NCBI GenBank assembly: GCA_002478945.1
Contig: DLKM01000009.1
Span: forward strand, 1 to 33,347
Direction of reading: 5' to 3'
From: Christensenella sp. UBA7588
GTDB lineage: Bacteria; Bacillota; Clostridia; Christensenellales; CAG-917
DNA length: 33,347 bases
Both the position numbers and the translations under genes were made by a program. This document shows, in pieces, positions 14,266-22,947 of the stretch. The first letter of the stretch is position 1, and the number at the start of each line of letters is the position of its first letter. The notes below the pieces were generated by a model that saw only the letters and a list, made by a program, of their open reading frames with translations, had not been told where the DNA came from and did not search any database.

Positions 14266-14496
14266 ATGATTTTTGATACCGTCAAAGACATAATAGCAGC
14301 ACAGTTGGGTATGGACGCAAGCAAAATCACGCCCGAAAGCGACCTTATCAACGATTTGGGACTCGACAGCCTCGATATCGTGGATCTCGGAATGACGCTT
14401 GAAGAAAAGTGGAATCTCATCATCGAAGACGACGATATGGGCAAAATCAAAACCGTTGCCGACGTCGTGAAATACATAGAAGAAAACGCAAAGTAA
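14266..14496 (+). CDS. acpP: Acyl carrier protein
   Basis: This 76-residue acidic helical protein carries acyl chains in fatty-acid synthesis. The phosphopantetheine site is the serine of LGLDSLDIVD, Ser35. Length and overall pattern are typical of AcpP. The central helix reads DIVDLGMTLEEKWN, where most relatives have DSLDxVELVMxLEExF, so the partner surface is slightly unusual. GTAGGAGA precedes the ATG. It has its own promoter and a clear terminator at 14569, and it follows the enzyme that presumably activates it. No other fatty-acid synthesis gene is present in the window, so a specialised carrier role cannot be excluded. Confidence 0.94.
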   Translation: MIFDTVKDIIAAQLGMDASKITPESDLINDLGLDSLDIVDLGMTLEEKWNLIIEDDDMGKIKTVADVVKYIEENAK

Positions 14497-14500
14497 ATCT

Positions 14501-14556
14501 GAATTAACAATTAACAGTTAATAATCAATAATTGAGGGTGGGCTTTGCCCACACCT
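14501..14556 (+). repeat. Small palindromic (REP-like) element, copy 2
   Basis: Same architecture as 9480-9536: A/T-rich TTAA-type units, then GGGTGGGC-TTT-GCCCACACC. It lies directly after the acpP stop codon and before its terminator. Confidence 0.75.
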
Positions 14557-14568
14557 ATTTTAGTTTAT

Positions 14569-14594
14569 AAAAGCGCACGTCGTGCGCTTTTTTT
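14569..14594 (+). terminator. Terminator after acpP
   Basis: Stem AAGCGCAC-GTC-GTGCGCTT followed by a T-run. Confidence 0.9.
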
Positions 14595-14630
14595 ATGTTT
14601 TTTCAACTTTTTTAATAAATTTTTAGGAAT

Positions 14631-14659
14631 TTGACTATTTTTATTCGTATATATAAATA
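14631..14659 (+). promoter_or_regulatory. Promoter candidate for the dnaG-rpoD operon
   Basis: TTGACT (14631-14636), a 17-bp spacer and TAAATA (14654-14659). A TATAAA two bases earlier gives a 15-bp spacer instead. It lies in a very AT-rich stretch about 20-50 bases before dnaG. Confidence 0.5.
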
Positions 14660-14680
14660 GTTAATACAAAGGCGGATAAT

Positions 14681-16453
14681 ATGGCAGGCGGTTTTACTCC
14701 CGAATTTATGGAGGAACTCAAATACAAATGCGACATAGTGGAAGTGATTTCGCAATACGTCCCTTTACAGAAAAAAGGGGGACGTTATTTCGGTTGCTGT
14801 CCTTTCCACAATGAAAAAACGCCGTCGATGTGCGTAAATAACGGCTGGTATCATTGCTTCGGTTGCGGCGCAAGCGGAGACGTGGTCAAGTTCGTTATGG
14901 AGATGGAATCCGTCAGTTTTTACGATGCGGTCAAGATTCTTGCCGATAAAGTGGGAATGCAGTTGCCCGAAGTTAAGTTCGACCCCAAATTTGCGCAGAA
15001 AAAGGAACATTCCGACGTTCTCAAACAACTTATGCGCGACGTCGCAAGGTATTATCGCAACAATTTGTTGGACGAAAAGAAAGGCGAGGACGCAAGAAAG
15101 TATCTTGCAGGCAGAGGTATAGACGACGAGGTATCCAAACGTTACGGACTCGGACTTTCGCTCGACGGCGAGAGTATGGTCGGATATATGCGCCGCAAGG
15201 GCTATATGCTCAAAGACTTGCAAGAATGCGGACTTATTGCTAATACCGAACGCCCGTACGACGCATTTGCAAACAGAATTATCGTACCGATTATGAACGG
15301 AATGAGCGACGTTATAGCGTTTGGCGGACGTATTTATCACGGCGAAAAGGACGTTGCGAAGTACAAAAATTCGACTAATACCACCTTGTTTGACAAAGGG
15401 CGCACGATTTACGGCATCAACTTTATAAAGAGAGATAAAAAACTCAACGGCGTTGCGTATAAGGAACTTATTCTTGTCGAAGGCTATATGGACGTTATAT
15501 CTTTGGGTGCGGCAGGCATCAAAAACGCCGTCGCAGGTATGGGAACCGCGCTTACCGAAGGTCAGGCAAGAGAAATTTCCCGATTGACCGAGAATCTGTA
15601 CGTTTGTTACGACGGAGACGGAGCGGGCAGACACGCGTCTATTAAAAACGTCGATATTTTGTCAAAGTTTATCCCGAACGTCAAAGTCGTGTCCTTATCG
15701 GACGGAAAAGACCCCGACGAAACCGTGCGCGACGAAGGCTCGGAAGGCTTTATGAAGCGAGTTGCGGAGGCTTTGCCCGTCGTTGAATACAAGCTCAAAT
15801 TGTGCGCGGACGCAAACGACCTCGGCTCGGTAAACGGCAGAGCAAAATACGTTCAAGCCGCGCTAACGGTGCTTAAAGAGATAACCAACAGAGCGGAACG
15901 CGAAGTGTATATGGGCGTCGTATCCAAGTTGAGCGGAGTGTCGATTGCGACTCTCGGCGCGGAAATCGGCACGGTCAGAGTACCTCGCGAAGAACCCGTC
16001 AAAGAGAATAACGAGGAAAAACAGGCAAAGAATTTGCGCGCGTCGAGATTCGTTGTCAACAGACTTCTCGAAAATGCGCAATACGCCGACGCAAACGTCG
16101 TAAAAAGAGAATGGCTCGCGAACGATTTGCATAAAAAAGTGCTTGATTTCGTTCTCTCTCAACCGCCGAAACAAGCGAGCATAAGCAAAATGTACGACGT
16201 TATCGGATATGACGACGACGAAGTAAATCACGTTCTCGGCATCAATTTGCACTTTTCGGACAACGGCAGAGAAGCCGATTATTACAACGATTGTTTGCTT
16301 GCTCTTGCAAACGACTGTATATCAAAAAAACTCGACGAGGCAAAGGAAAGATTCAACACGCTTTCGGACGCCGCCGAGAAGAAAGAGTGTCTTGTGGAAA
16401 TATCCGCATTGACCAAAAAATTGAAATCAAAATCAATAGATGACAAACTTTGA
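14681..16453 (+). CDS. dnaG: DNA primase
   Basis: This 590-residue enzyme makes RNA primers for replication at the fork. The N-terminal CHC2 zinc finger is Cys40, His43, Cys59 and Cys62 (CPFHNEKTPS, then HCFGCGASGD). The TOPRIM catalytic domain has EGYMD at 267-271 and DGDGAG at 311-316, the acidic metal-binding residues. The C-terminal third is helical and should contact the DnaB helicase. The length is normal. AAGGCGG precedes the ATG. It is followed 18 bases later by rpoD, the classic macromolecular-synthesis pair, here without rpsU. Confidence 0.97.
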   Translation: MAGGFTPEFMEELKYKCDIVEVISQYVPLQKKGGRYFGCCPFHNEKTPSMCVNNGWYHCFGCGASGDVVKFVMEMESVSFYDAVKILADKVGMQLPEVKFDPKFAQKKEHSDVLKQLMRDVARYYRNNLLDEKKGEDARKYLAGRGIDDEVSKRYGLGLSLDGESMVGYMRRKGYMLKDLQECGLIANTERPYDAFANRIIVPIMNGMSDVIAFGGRIYHGEKDVAKYKNSTNTTLFDKGRTIYGINFIKRDKKLNGVAYKELILVEGYMDVISLGAAGIKNAVAGMGTALTEGQAREISRLTENLYVCYDGDGAGRHASIKNVDILSKFIPNVKVVSLSDGKDPDETVRDEGSEGFMKRVAEALPVVEYKLKLCADANDLGSVNGRAKYVQAALTVLKEITNRAEREVYMGVVSKLSGVSIATLGAEIGTVRVPREEPVKENNEEKQAKNLRASRFVVNRLLENAQYADANVVKREWLANDLHKKVLDFVLSQPPKQASISKMYDVIGYDDDEVNHVLGINLHFSDNGREADYYNDCLLALANDCISKKLDEAKERFNTLSDAAEKKECLVEISALTKKLKSKSIDDKL

Positions 16454-16471
16454 TTCACACAGGAGGACATC

Positions 16472-17518
16472 GTGGACAGAGAACAACTTTTGAAACAAGA
16501 GATTGACAAGATTATCGCTTTGGGAAAGAGCAAAGGCTCCGTAACCGAGGACGAGATAATGGCAAAACTCGAGCATCTCAACGCAACGGCAGAGGATATG
16601 GAAGTGGTGTTCAACGCCTTGCAGGCAGAGAATATCAAAGTCGAAGAAACAATCGAGGACGACGACATATCTCTTGACAAAATCATCGATAGCAGCGTTG
16701 ACGACTCGGTTAAGATTTATTTGAAAGACATCGGCAAAGTTCCGCTTTTGACGGGAGAGCAGGAAATCGAACTCGCAAAAAGAATGGAAGAAGGCGACGA
16801 AACCGCAAAACAAATACTTAGCGAGGCAAACCTTCGTCTCGTCGTATCCATTGCAAAACGTTACGTCGGCAGAGGTATGCAGTTCCTCGACCTCATTCAA
16901 GAGGGCAACCTCGGACTTATGAAAGCGGTCGAGAAATTCGACTATACCAAGGGATTCAAATTCTCGACCTATGCGACGTGGTGGATAAGACAGGCAATCA
17001 CTCGTGCGATAGCCGACCAAGCAAGGACGATTCGTATCCCCGTGCATATGGTGGAAACAATCAATAAACAAGTGCGTGCAACACGTCAACTTTTGCAGAA
17101 ATTGGGCAGAGAACCGTCTGCGGAAGAAATTGCGCAACATCTCGGTTGCTCCGTAGAAAGAGTGCGCGAGATACAAAAAATAGCACAGGACCCCGTTTCG
17201 CTCGAAACGCCTATCGGCGAGGAGGAGGACAGCCATCTCGGAGATTTTATCGAGGATACGGGCGCGCTTTCTCCCAGCGACGTTGCGGAAAGCAATATGC
17301 TCAAAGAGCAACTTATTCAAGTCCTCAATACGCTTACTCCGCGTGAAGAAAAGGTGCTTCGCTTGAGATACGGTCTTGACGATTCTCATCCCAGAACGCT
17401 CGAAGAAGTCGGCAAAGAGTTTAACGTAACTCGTGAACGTATCCGCCAAATCGAGGCAAAGGCACTTCGCAAATTGCGTCATCCAAATCGCCTCAAAAAA
17501 CTCAAGGATTTTGACTGA
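16472..17518 (+). CDS. rpoD: Primary RNA polymerase sigma factor (sigma A / sigma 70)
   Basis: This 348-residue factor directs RNA polymerase to housekeeping promoters. It has a short region 1.1, region 1.2 with DSVKIYLKDIGKVPLLT near 78-94, region 2 with LRLVVSIAKRYVGRG and FDYTKGFKFSTYATWWIRQA (about 121-175), region 3, and region 4.2 with EEVGKEFNVTRERIRQIEAK near 311-330. The start is a GTG at 16472, fixed by AGGAGG nine bases before it and by family length. The promoters proposed in this window fit its expected TTGACA/TATAAT preference. The stop codon overlaps the next ATG by one base (TGATG), so translational coupling is likely. Confidence 0.97.
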   Translation: MDREQLLKQEIDKIIALGKSKGSVTEDEIMAKLEHLNATAEDMEVVFNALQAENIKVEETIEDDDISLDKIIDSSVDDSVKIYLKDIGKVPLLTGEQEIELAKRMEEGDETAKQILSEANLRLVVSIAKRYVGRGMQFLDLIQEGNLGLMKAVEKFDYTKGFKFSTYATWWIRQAITRAIADQARTIRIPVHMVETINKQVRATRQLLQKLGREPSAEEIAQHLGCSVERVREIQKIAQDPVSLETPIGEEEDSHLGDFIEDTGALSPSDVAESNMLKEQLIQVLNTLTPREEKVLRLRYGLDDSHPRTLEEVGKEFNVTRERIRQIEAKALRKLRHPNRLKKLKDFD

Positions 17519-18180
17519 TGCCGATTAGACTCGACCAAAGATTGACCGCGATAGCGAATCTCGTGGATTACGGCAAAGTTGCGGACGTGGGGTGCGACCA
17601 CGGCAAGCTCGGCTATTATCTCGTAAGCACGGACAGAGCAAGCGAAGTTATAGCAACCGACATCAGCGCGCCGTCGCTTGCGAAAGCGGAGGAACTTGCC
17701 AAAGAAAACGGCGTTTCCGCCGTTATGTGCGCAAGGCTCGGAGACGGACTCGAATGCGTGCAAAGCGGAGAGGTAGACACGGTTATAGTCGCAGGACTCG
17801 GCGGAGACGTGATTGCCAATATATTGTCGCGCGCACGAGAGGAAGGTAAGGTTTTCGAGCATTTTTTGCTTTCTCCGAATACGCACCCCGAAAAAGTACG
17901 CAAGGAAATTGTCGTATCGGGGCATACGATTGTGTACGACGACGTTTTGGAATGCGCAGGCAAGGTGTATACGATTATCAAAACGCAGAGAGGAGAGAGC
18001 GTGCTTAACGACGACGAAATAAAATACGGCGCGTTTTATAAGACTAATCCCAACTTTGCGCATTATGCGAAAAAAGAGATTGAAAGCCTTGAAAACATTT
18101 ACGCGCGCAATCCGCAAGCCGTCGAACTTAAGGACAAAATCGACGCTTTGAAAAATGCGCTCGAACAGACAAAAATATAG
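17518..18180 (+). CDS. trmK: tRNA (adenine-22 N1)-methyltransferase
   Basis: This 220-residue cytoplasmic SAM-dependent enzyme makes m1A22 in tRNA in the Bacillus family. The SAM-binding motif I is VADVGCDHGKLGYYL at 21-35. The family motif VIVAGLGGDVI near residues 88-98 corresponds to AGMGG, and LSPNTHPEKVR follows in the usual place. The C-terminal helices form a coiled-coil-like tail, as in known TrmK structures. The ATG overlaps the rpoD stop codon. The order rpoD-trmK-Nif3 is conserved in many Firmicutes, which supports the call. Confidence 0.92.
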   Translation: MPIRLDQRLTAIANLVDYGKVADVGCDHGKLGYYLVSTDRASEVIATDISAPSLAKAEELAKENGVSAVMCARLGDGLECVQSGEVDTVIVAGLGGDVIANILSRAREEGKVFEHFLLSPNTHPEKVRKEIVVSGHTIVYDDVLECAGKVYTIIKTQRGESVLNDDEIKYGAFYKTNPNFAHYAKKEIESLENIYARNPQAVELKDKIDALKNALEQTKI

Positions 18181-18234
18181 TTTACATAGACGAAACGACG
18201 CATTAAACGCCGTTTTGATATAAGATAGGATATT

Positions 18235-19002
18235 ATGAAAAACAAACAAATTACCGACGCAATAGAACAATTTGCTCCAAAGGCTCTTGCCGAGGCGTGG
18301 GATAATCCCGGGCTTATGATGGGGTCGCTTTCGGACGAATGCAGAGGCGTCGCGGTTGCTCTCGACTTGACCAAAGACGTGGTGTCGCAGGCACTCGAAA
18401 ACGATTGTAACCTTATCGTCACGCATCATCCGTTTTTCTTTTCCGCAATAAAAAGCATAGACACGGACGAAGCAAAAGGACAAATAATCAAAGACGTGTT
18501 GGCGCACGGATTGACGGTTTACAGCGCGCATACCAATCTCGACGAATGCGAAAACGGATTGTGTATGACGCTTGCTTCTTTAATCGGAGGAAGCAATCTC
18601 GTGCCTGACGGCGTAGGCGTGGTTTGCGACGTCGAGCCTACGACGCTCGTAAAATTCGCAAAGCACGTCGCAAGCGCTCTCGGAGACGATTCCGTAAAAT
18701 ATTCGGGCAAAGACGACGCTCCGATACGCAAGATACTTTGCATTTGCGGCGGCGGTGCTTCGGACAGCGCATACGCTCACGCAAAAGAGGTTGCGGACGT
18801 TTTTGTTACGGGAGATTTCAAACATCATCTTTACGTTGCGTCCGAAAACGACGAGTTTCCGATTGTGGAATTTTCGCATTATCACAGCGAAATTATCGTG
18901 CAAAACTTATTTGAAAAAATCATCGCTCCTCTCGGAGTGAAAACCATAAAAGCAAAACAGAACTGTCCGTTCAAGACAGTCGGAGGGTACAATGAACATT
19001 GA
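18235..19002 (+). CDS. Nif3-like dinuclear metal-centre protein (DUF34/YqfO short form)
   Basis: This 255-residue protein belongs to the Nif3/YbgI/YqfO family, hexameric proteins with a dinuclear metal site. Visible metal ligands are in VTHHPFFF (His64, His65), SAHTNLDE (His99, Asp103) and the C-terminal FSHYHSEI (His and Glu). It is the short form without the PII-like insert found in B. subtilis YqfO. The biochemical role of the family is not settled; roles in GTP cyclohydrolase-like chemistry and metal handling have been suggested. GATAGGAT precedes the ATG. It overlaps the next gene by 11 bases. A weak hairpin (18193-18215) lies before it. Confidence 0.92.
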   Translation: MKNKQITDAIEQFAPKALAEAWDNPGLMMGSLSDECRGVAVALDLTKDVVSQALENDCNLIVTHHPFFFSAIKSIDTDEAKGQIIKDVLAHGLTVYSAHTNLDECENGLCMTLASLIGGSNLVPDGVGVVCDVEPTTLVKFAKHVASALGDDSVKYSGKDDAPIRKILCICGGGASDSAYAHAKEVADVFVTGDFKHHLYVASENDEFPIVEFSHYHSEIIVQNLFEKIIAPLGVKTIKAKQNCPFKTVGGYNEH

Positions 19003-19708
19003 CAAAATACTCGAATATCAGAAAATCGACCAAGAACTCATTTCGCTTGAGAACGAAGTGGTAAAGAGCAAAGAAAGACAAAATCTCGCCGTTGCGAAAT
19101 CCCGTCTCGACGCCGCTACGGAGACTATCGGCAAACTCAACGTAGAGGCTGCCGACCTTCTTGCCGTTTATGCTTCGATGAGAAGCAAAATCGACGCGCT
19201 CAAAGCCGAACTCGACGAGTTCGACGGCATTTTGGACGACGTTCAGGACGCAACCGAAGCCGACCATTATCTCAAAATGGTGGCAAATATCGCAGACAAA
19301 ATCAATTCTCTCGAAAAGGAAGCGAATTCCACTTCCGAAAAGATAAAACAAGTCAACGACAATTACAAAAAGACGTGGGAAGCCGGCGTAAAAGCCAACG
19401 AGCTTTGCAAAGCCGCAAAAGTCGAATACGACGCTTTAGTCAAGAAATTGCAACCTCAAGTGGCGCAAATCAAAGCGCAACTCAACGCGCTCAAGGCGGA
19501 TATTCCCGAAAAAATTATGACCGCTTACGTTTCCTTGCGCACGGCAAAGAAGATGCCCGCGTTCGTGCCGTATGACGGAGAACACGAGATTTGCAGTCGT
19601 TGCAGAATGGAAATCGACAACAATACGAAATCAAAACTTCGTAACGTCGGAGACGTTGCGGAATGTCCCAACTGTCGTCGCATTCTTTTCGTGGAAGAAA
19701 AGAAGTAA
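18992..19708 (+). CDS. Coiled-coil protein with C-terminal C4 zinc ribbon (COG1579/DUF164)
   Basis: In this 238-residue cytoplasmic protein, residues 1-180 are a long charged coiled coil and residues 200-233 a zinc ribbon with two CxxC pairs (ICSRCRMEI and ECPNCRRIL). This is the arrangement of the COG1579 family, whose members are thought to bind nucleic acid; the exact role is unknown. The ATG lies inside the end of the Nif3-like gene and follows CGGAGGG, so both genes should be translated together. In other Firmicutes the same gene neighbours Nif3, which fits. The lacZ gene starts 44 bases later. Confidence 0.9.
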   Translation: MNIDKILEYQKIDQELISLENEVVKSKERQNLAVAKSRLDAATETIGKLNVEAADLLAVYASMRSKIDALKAELDEFDGILDDVQDATEADHYLKMVANIADKINSLEKEANSTSEKIKQVNDNYKKTWEAGVKANELCKAAKVEYDALVKKLQPQVAQIKAQLNALKADIPEKIMTAYVSLRTAKKMPAFVPYDGEHEICSRCRMEIDNNTKSKLRNVGDVAECPNCRRILFVEEKK

Positions 19709-19752
19709 TCGCAACCTACAAAAGAGTTAGGAAAATTCAGCAGGAGAGATAT

Positions 19753-22700
19753 ATGAAGAATTGCTACAACAATCCCGACGTATATTGCGTCAACGTCGCG
19801 CCCAAGCACGGCGCAGGTTTTCCGATTGACGAAAACGGAAGTCAAAAGGTGGAATTGCTCAACGGAGAGTGGGATTTCAAGTACTTTGCGTCTGCAAGTA
19901 TGCTCGATATTGCCCCGAGCGAATGGGACAAAATCTCCGTTCCGTCAAACTGGCAACTCAAAGGCTACGGCAAGCCTATTTATTCCAACATAAGGTATCC
20001 GCATCCGATTGCGACGAGCGGAAAGCCGCATATCAACGAGGACGAAAACTCTTGCGGCGTGTATCGTCGTACGTTTAAGCTCGACAAAATCGACGGAAGC
20101 ATTCGCATCAATTTTGCCGCAAACAGCGGTGCGGAATTGTACATAAACGGCAACTTCGTCGGATACAGCGAGGACACTTTCGATTATCAGGAATACGACA
20201 TTACGCCGTTTGTCAAAGTCGGCGAAAACGAAGTTAAAATCGTCGTTTACCGCTATACGACGGGCAGTTATCTCGAGGACCAGGATATGTGGCGTATTTC
20301 GGGACTTTTCCGTGACGTAAACCTCATTTTCCTGCCGAGCGTGCGTATAGAGGACGTTTATGCAAGAGCAGAGTTCAACGACGATATGTCAAAGGCAAAA
20401 CTCTTGATAGACACGAGCGTATATTGCTCCAAAAACGTCGAAGTCGAGGACGCAGACGTAAAAGTGGAAGTTATCGACGCTGACGGCAAGGCGGTAAACG
20501 AAGGCAACTTTGCGGTACTCGGTCTCGATTCCGACGAGACGATTCCCATAAAACTTGCGGAAAATATTGAAAAACCCGTGCTTTGGAGCAGCGAAAATCC
20601 GTATCTTTACACAATCAGACTTACGTTCACGTCCACGGAAAAAGGTAAAACCGTTTTCCACGACAGGAGAGAGATTAAGTTCGGATTCAGAAAAGTGGAA
20701 ATCGTACCCTCTATCGACGGAAAACAACCGTATATAAAACTCAACGGCAAAAAACTCAAAATCAGAGGCGTAAACCGTCACGAGTTCCATCCCGATTTCG
20801 GTCACGCCGTTCCCAAAGAGTATACCGAAAAAGATATTATTCTTCTCAAAAAACACAACGTAAACAGTATTCGTACGTCGCATTATCCCAACAGCAGACA
20901 TTTCTACGATTTGTGCGACAAGTACGGCATTATGGTTATGTGCGAAAACAACCTCGAAACGCACGGTTTGGCAACGCGCATTCCTCGCTCCAACAAGCGT
21001 TGGACAGAGCAAGTCTGTTGGCGTATGAGAAATATGGTCAGAACCTATCGCAACCACGCTTGCATTTTGTTCTGGTCTCTCGGAAACGAAAGCGGAAACG
21101 GAAAAGCGTTCCCCGCAATGAAAAAAGCCGCTCTCGAACTCGATACGACTCGCCCCATACATTACGAACCCGACGCATACGTCAAGACTACGGATATTAT
21201 GAGCGAGATGTACACCAAAGAGGAGCAGATGGAGGAAATCGCAAACAACAAACTGCATATCCATTCTATGGCATTGTGGGCGCCTCTCGGACATTTGCTT
21301 ACTCCGAAAATGTACAAGAACAAGCCGTTTATTCAATGCGAATACGCGCATTGTATGGGCAACAGTCTCGGCAACTTCGAAGATTACTGGAAACATTTCC
21401 GCAAAAACGACAGGCTCTGCGGCGGTTATATCTGGGACTTCGCAGACCAATCCATAAAGAGAATCGGAACGGACGGAACCGTCGAATATACTTACGGCGG
21501 AGACTGGGGAGACAAGCCCAACGACGGTACGTTTGCGTTTAACGGTATCGTGAGAGCGGACAGAAGTCCCAACCCTGCGTTCTACGAAGTGACCAAAGTT
21601 TATCAGCAAGTGCAATTTGCGCTCAAGGACGGCAAAATCGAAATCGAGAACGAGTATATGTTTACCAATCTCAATCGATTTGCATTGCGTTTCGATTTGC
21701 TCGAAAACGGTGTGGTAACCGATACGAAAACCGTAGATATGCCTTCAATCGAACCGTATGAGAAAGCGACGGTGGATATGCCGTTTGCAATCTCAAACGA
21801 CGGTGCGGAACACGCGCTCAACTGCTATTGCGTGGTAAAAGGCAAATTCGATTTGTTCGAGGACGGAGAAGTCGTCGCTTACGAGCAGATTGATTTGACG
21901 GGCTTCGTTCCCGTAAAACACGAAGAACCGCAAGGCAAAACCGTGTTTAACGAGGACGGAATGATTGTTCTCGAGTGCGGAAAGATGCGTGCGTTGGTGT
22001 CCAAAAACAGCGGTTGCATAACGTCAATCGTCGTGGACGGAAACGAAAAACTCGCGTCTCCGATTATGCCCAACTTCTGGCGCGCGCCTATCGACAACGA
22101 TATATCTCCGCAACTTCCGGGGTTTGTAAAGAGTTTGCTTGGCAAAACGTTCTTCAGAGCCTGCAAAGACCGCCTGGTAAAATCTAATATGGTGCTTACG
22201 GATAAATCCGTTATCATCGATTGGTCTTGCACGCCTCAACTTTCGGTGCTTAAAACCGTGTACGAGGCAAGCGAGGACGGCATCAAGGTGTCGATGAAAG
22301 TCAAAAACGATTGGTTCAGCTTGCCGAGATTCGGATTCAGAATGGGGCTTGCAACTTCAAACGACGTGAGCTTCTACGGCAAAGGACCTCACGAGAATTA
22401 CTGCGACAGAAAAGCCGCCGCAATGCTCGGCGTGTATGAGGGCAAAATCGCAGACTTCCAGCACGATTACCTCGTTCCGCAAGAAAACGGCAACCATTGC
22501 GACGTTCGCTGGGTAAAAGTCGGCGGAGAAAACGGTGTTACGGTCGTTGCTACGGACAAACCGTTTGAGTTCAGCGTACACGACTATACGCAAGAAGCAC
22601 TCGAAGAAGCAACCCACGCTCACGAGCTTAAACACGGCGACGCAATCGAGCTTTATATCGACGGCGCGCAACGAGGAGTCGGCGGCGACGTGCCTGCTCT

Positions 22701-22773
22701 TGCTTGCACAAAAAAGAGATATAAGATTTTGCCCGGCAAATATCACGAATTTAGCTTCGTCATCAAAGCGTAA
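19753..22773 (+). CDS. lacZ: Beta-galactosidase, glycoside hydrolase family 2
   Basis: This 1006-residue enzyme hydrolyses terminal beta-galactosides such as lactose. Order of domains: N-terminal sugar-binding jelly roll, immunoglobulin-like domain, TIM barrel with acid/base Glu446 (WSLGNESGNG) and nucleophile Glu530 (QCEYAHCMGNS), a second Ig-like domain and the C-terminal Bgal_small domain (PNFWRAPIDNDI, then VPQENGNHCDVRW). Length and spacing match E. coli LacZ (Glu461, Glu537). No signal peptide is present, so it is cytoplasmic. The ATG at 19753 follows AGGAGAG; 30 more in-frame codons overlap the zinc-ribbon gene. No lac permease or regulator lies nearby, so substrate uptake must be encoded elsewhere. 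Confidence 0.97.
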   Translation: MKNCYNNPDVYCVNVAPKHGAGFPIDENGSQKVELLNGEWDFKYFASASMLDIAPSEWDKISVPSNWQLKGYGKPIYSNIRYPHPIATSGKPHINEDENSCGVYRRTFKLDKIDGSIRINFAANSGAELYINGNFVGYSEDTFDYQEYDITPFVKVGENEVKIVVYRYTTGSYLEDQDMWRISGLFRDVNLIFLPSVRIEDVYARAEFNDDMSKAKLLIDTSVYCSKNVEVEDADVKVEVIDADGKAVNEGNFAVLGLDSDETIPIKLAENIEKPVLWSSENPYLYTIRLTFTSTEKGKTVFHDRREIKFGFRKVEIVPSIDGKQPYIKLNGKKLKIRGVNRHEFHPDFGHAVPKEYTEKDIILLKKHNVNSIRTSHYPNSRHFYDLCDKYGIMVMCENNLETHGLATRIPRSNKRWTEQVCWRMRNMVRTYRNHACILFWSLGNESGNGKAFPAMKKAALELDTTRPIHYEPDAYVKTTDIMSEMYTKEEQMEEIANNKLHIHSMALWAPLGHLLTPKMYKNKPFIQCEYAHCMGNSLGNFEDYWKHFRKNDRLCGGYIWDFADQSIKRIGTDGTVEYTYGGDWGDKPNDGTFAFNGIVRADRSPNPAFYEVTKVYQQVQFALKDGKIEIENEYMFTNLNRFALRFDLLENGVVTDTKTVDMPSIEPYEKATVDMPFAISNDGAEHALNCYCVVKGKFDLFEDGEVVAYEQIDLTGFVPVKHEEPQGKTVFNEDGMIVLECGKMRALVSKNSGCITSIVVDGNEKLASPIMPNFWRAPIDNDISPQLPGFVKSLLGKTFFRACKDRLVKSNMVLTDKSVIIDWSCTPQLSVLKTVYEASEDGIKVSMKVKNDWFSLPRFGFRMGLATSNDVSFYGKGPHENYCDRKAAAMLGVYEGKIADFQHDYLVPQENGNHCDVRWVKVGGENGVTVVATDKPFEFSVHDYTQEALEEATHAHELKHGDAIELYIDGAQRGVGGDVPALACTKKRYKILPGKYHEFSFVIKA

Positions 22774-22810
22774 TTTGATTATCTAATCGGCTAAAAATTA
22801 AAATTTGTGA

Positions 22811-22841
22811 AAAAAATCCTCGGTATTGCCCGAGGATTTTT
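22811..22841 (+). terminator. Terminator after lacZ
   Basis: Stem AAATCCTCGG/CCGAGGATTT with a T-run. It closes the dnaG-to-lacZ run of genes. Confidence 0.9.
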
Positions 22842-22846
22842 GCATA

Positions 22847-22875
22847 TTGACATTTTGTATTTTCCAAAATAAAAT
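22847..22875 (+). promoter_or_regulatory. Promoter of the secreted two-gene operon
   Basis: A perfect TTGACA (22847-22852), a 17-bp spacer and TAAAAT (22870-22875). Confidence 0.75.
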
Positions 22876-22889
22876 GAATATAGAGGATT

Positions 22890-22932
22890 GAGTATGCGTT
22901 TTTTTGTATTTTGTTAACACAAACGCATACTC
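22890..22932 (+). promoter_or_regulatory. Leader inverted repeat before the lipoprotein gene
   Basis: Perfect 12-bp arms GAGTATGCGTTT (22890-22901) and AAACGCATACTC (22921-22932) are separated by 19 bases that include GTTAAC. It lies between the predicted transcript start (about 22882) and the ribosome site TTGGAGGG. It could be an RNA hairpin acting on translation or a DNA operator. Confidence 0.65.
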
Positions 22933-22947
22933 GTTATTGGAGGGAAC

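Noticed and set aside
20389..21615. Open frame of 408 codons on the minus strand
   Set aside because: Antisense to lacZ, without a ribosome site or family likeness.
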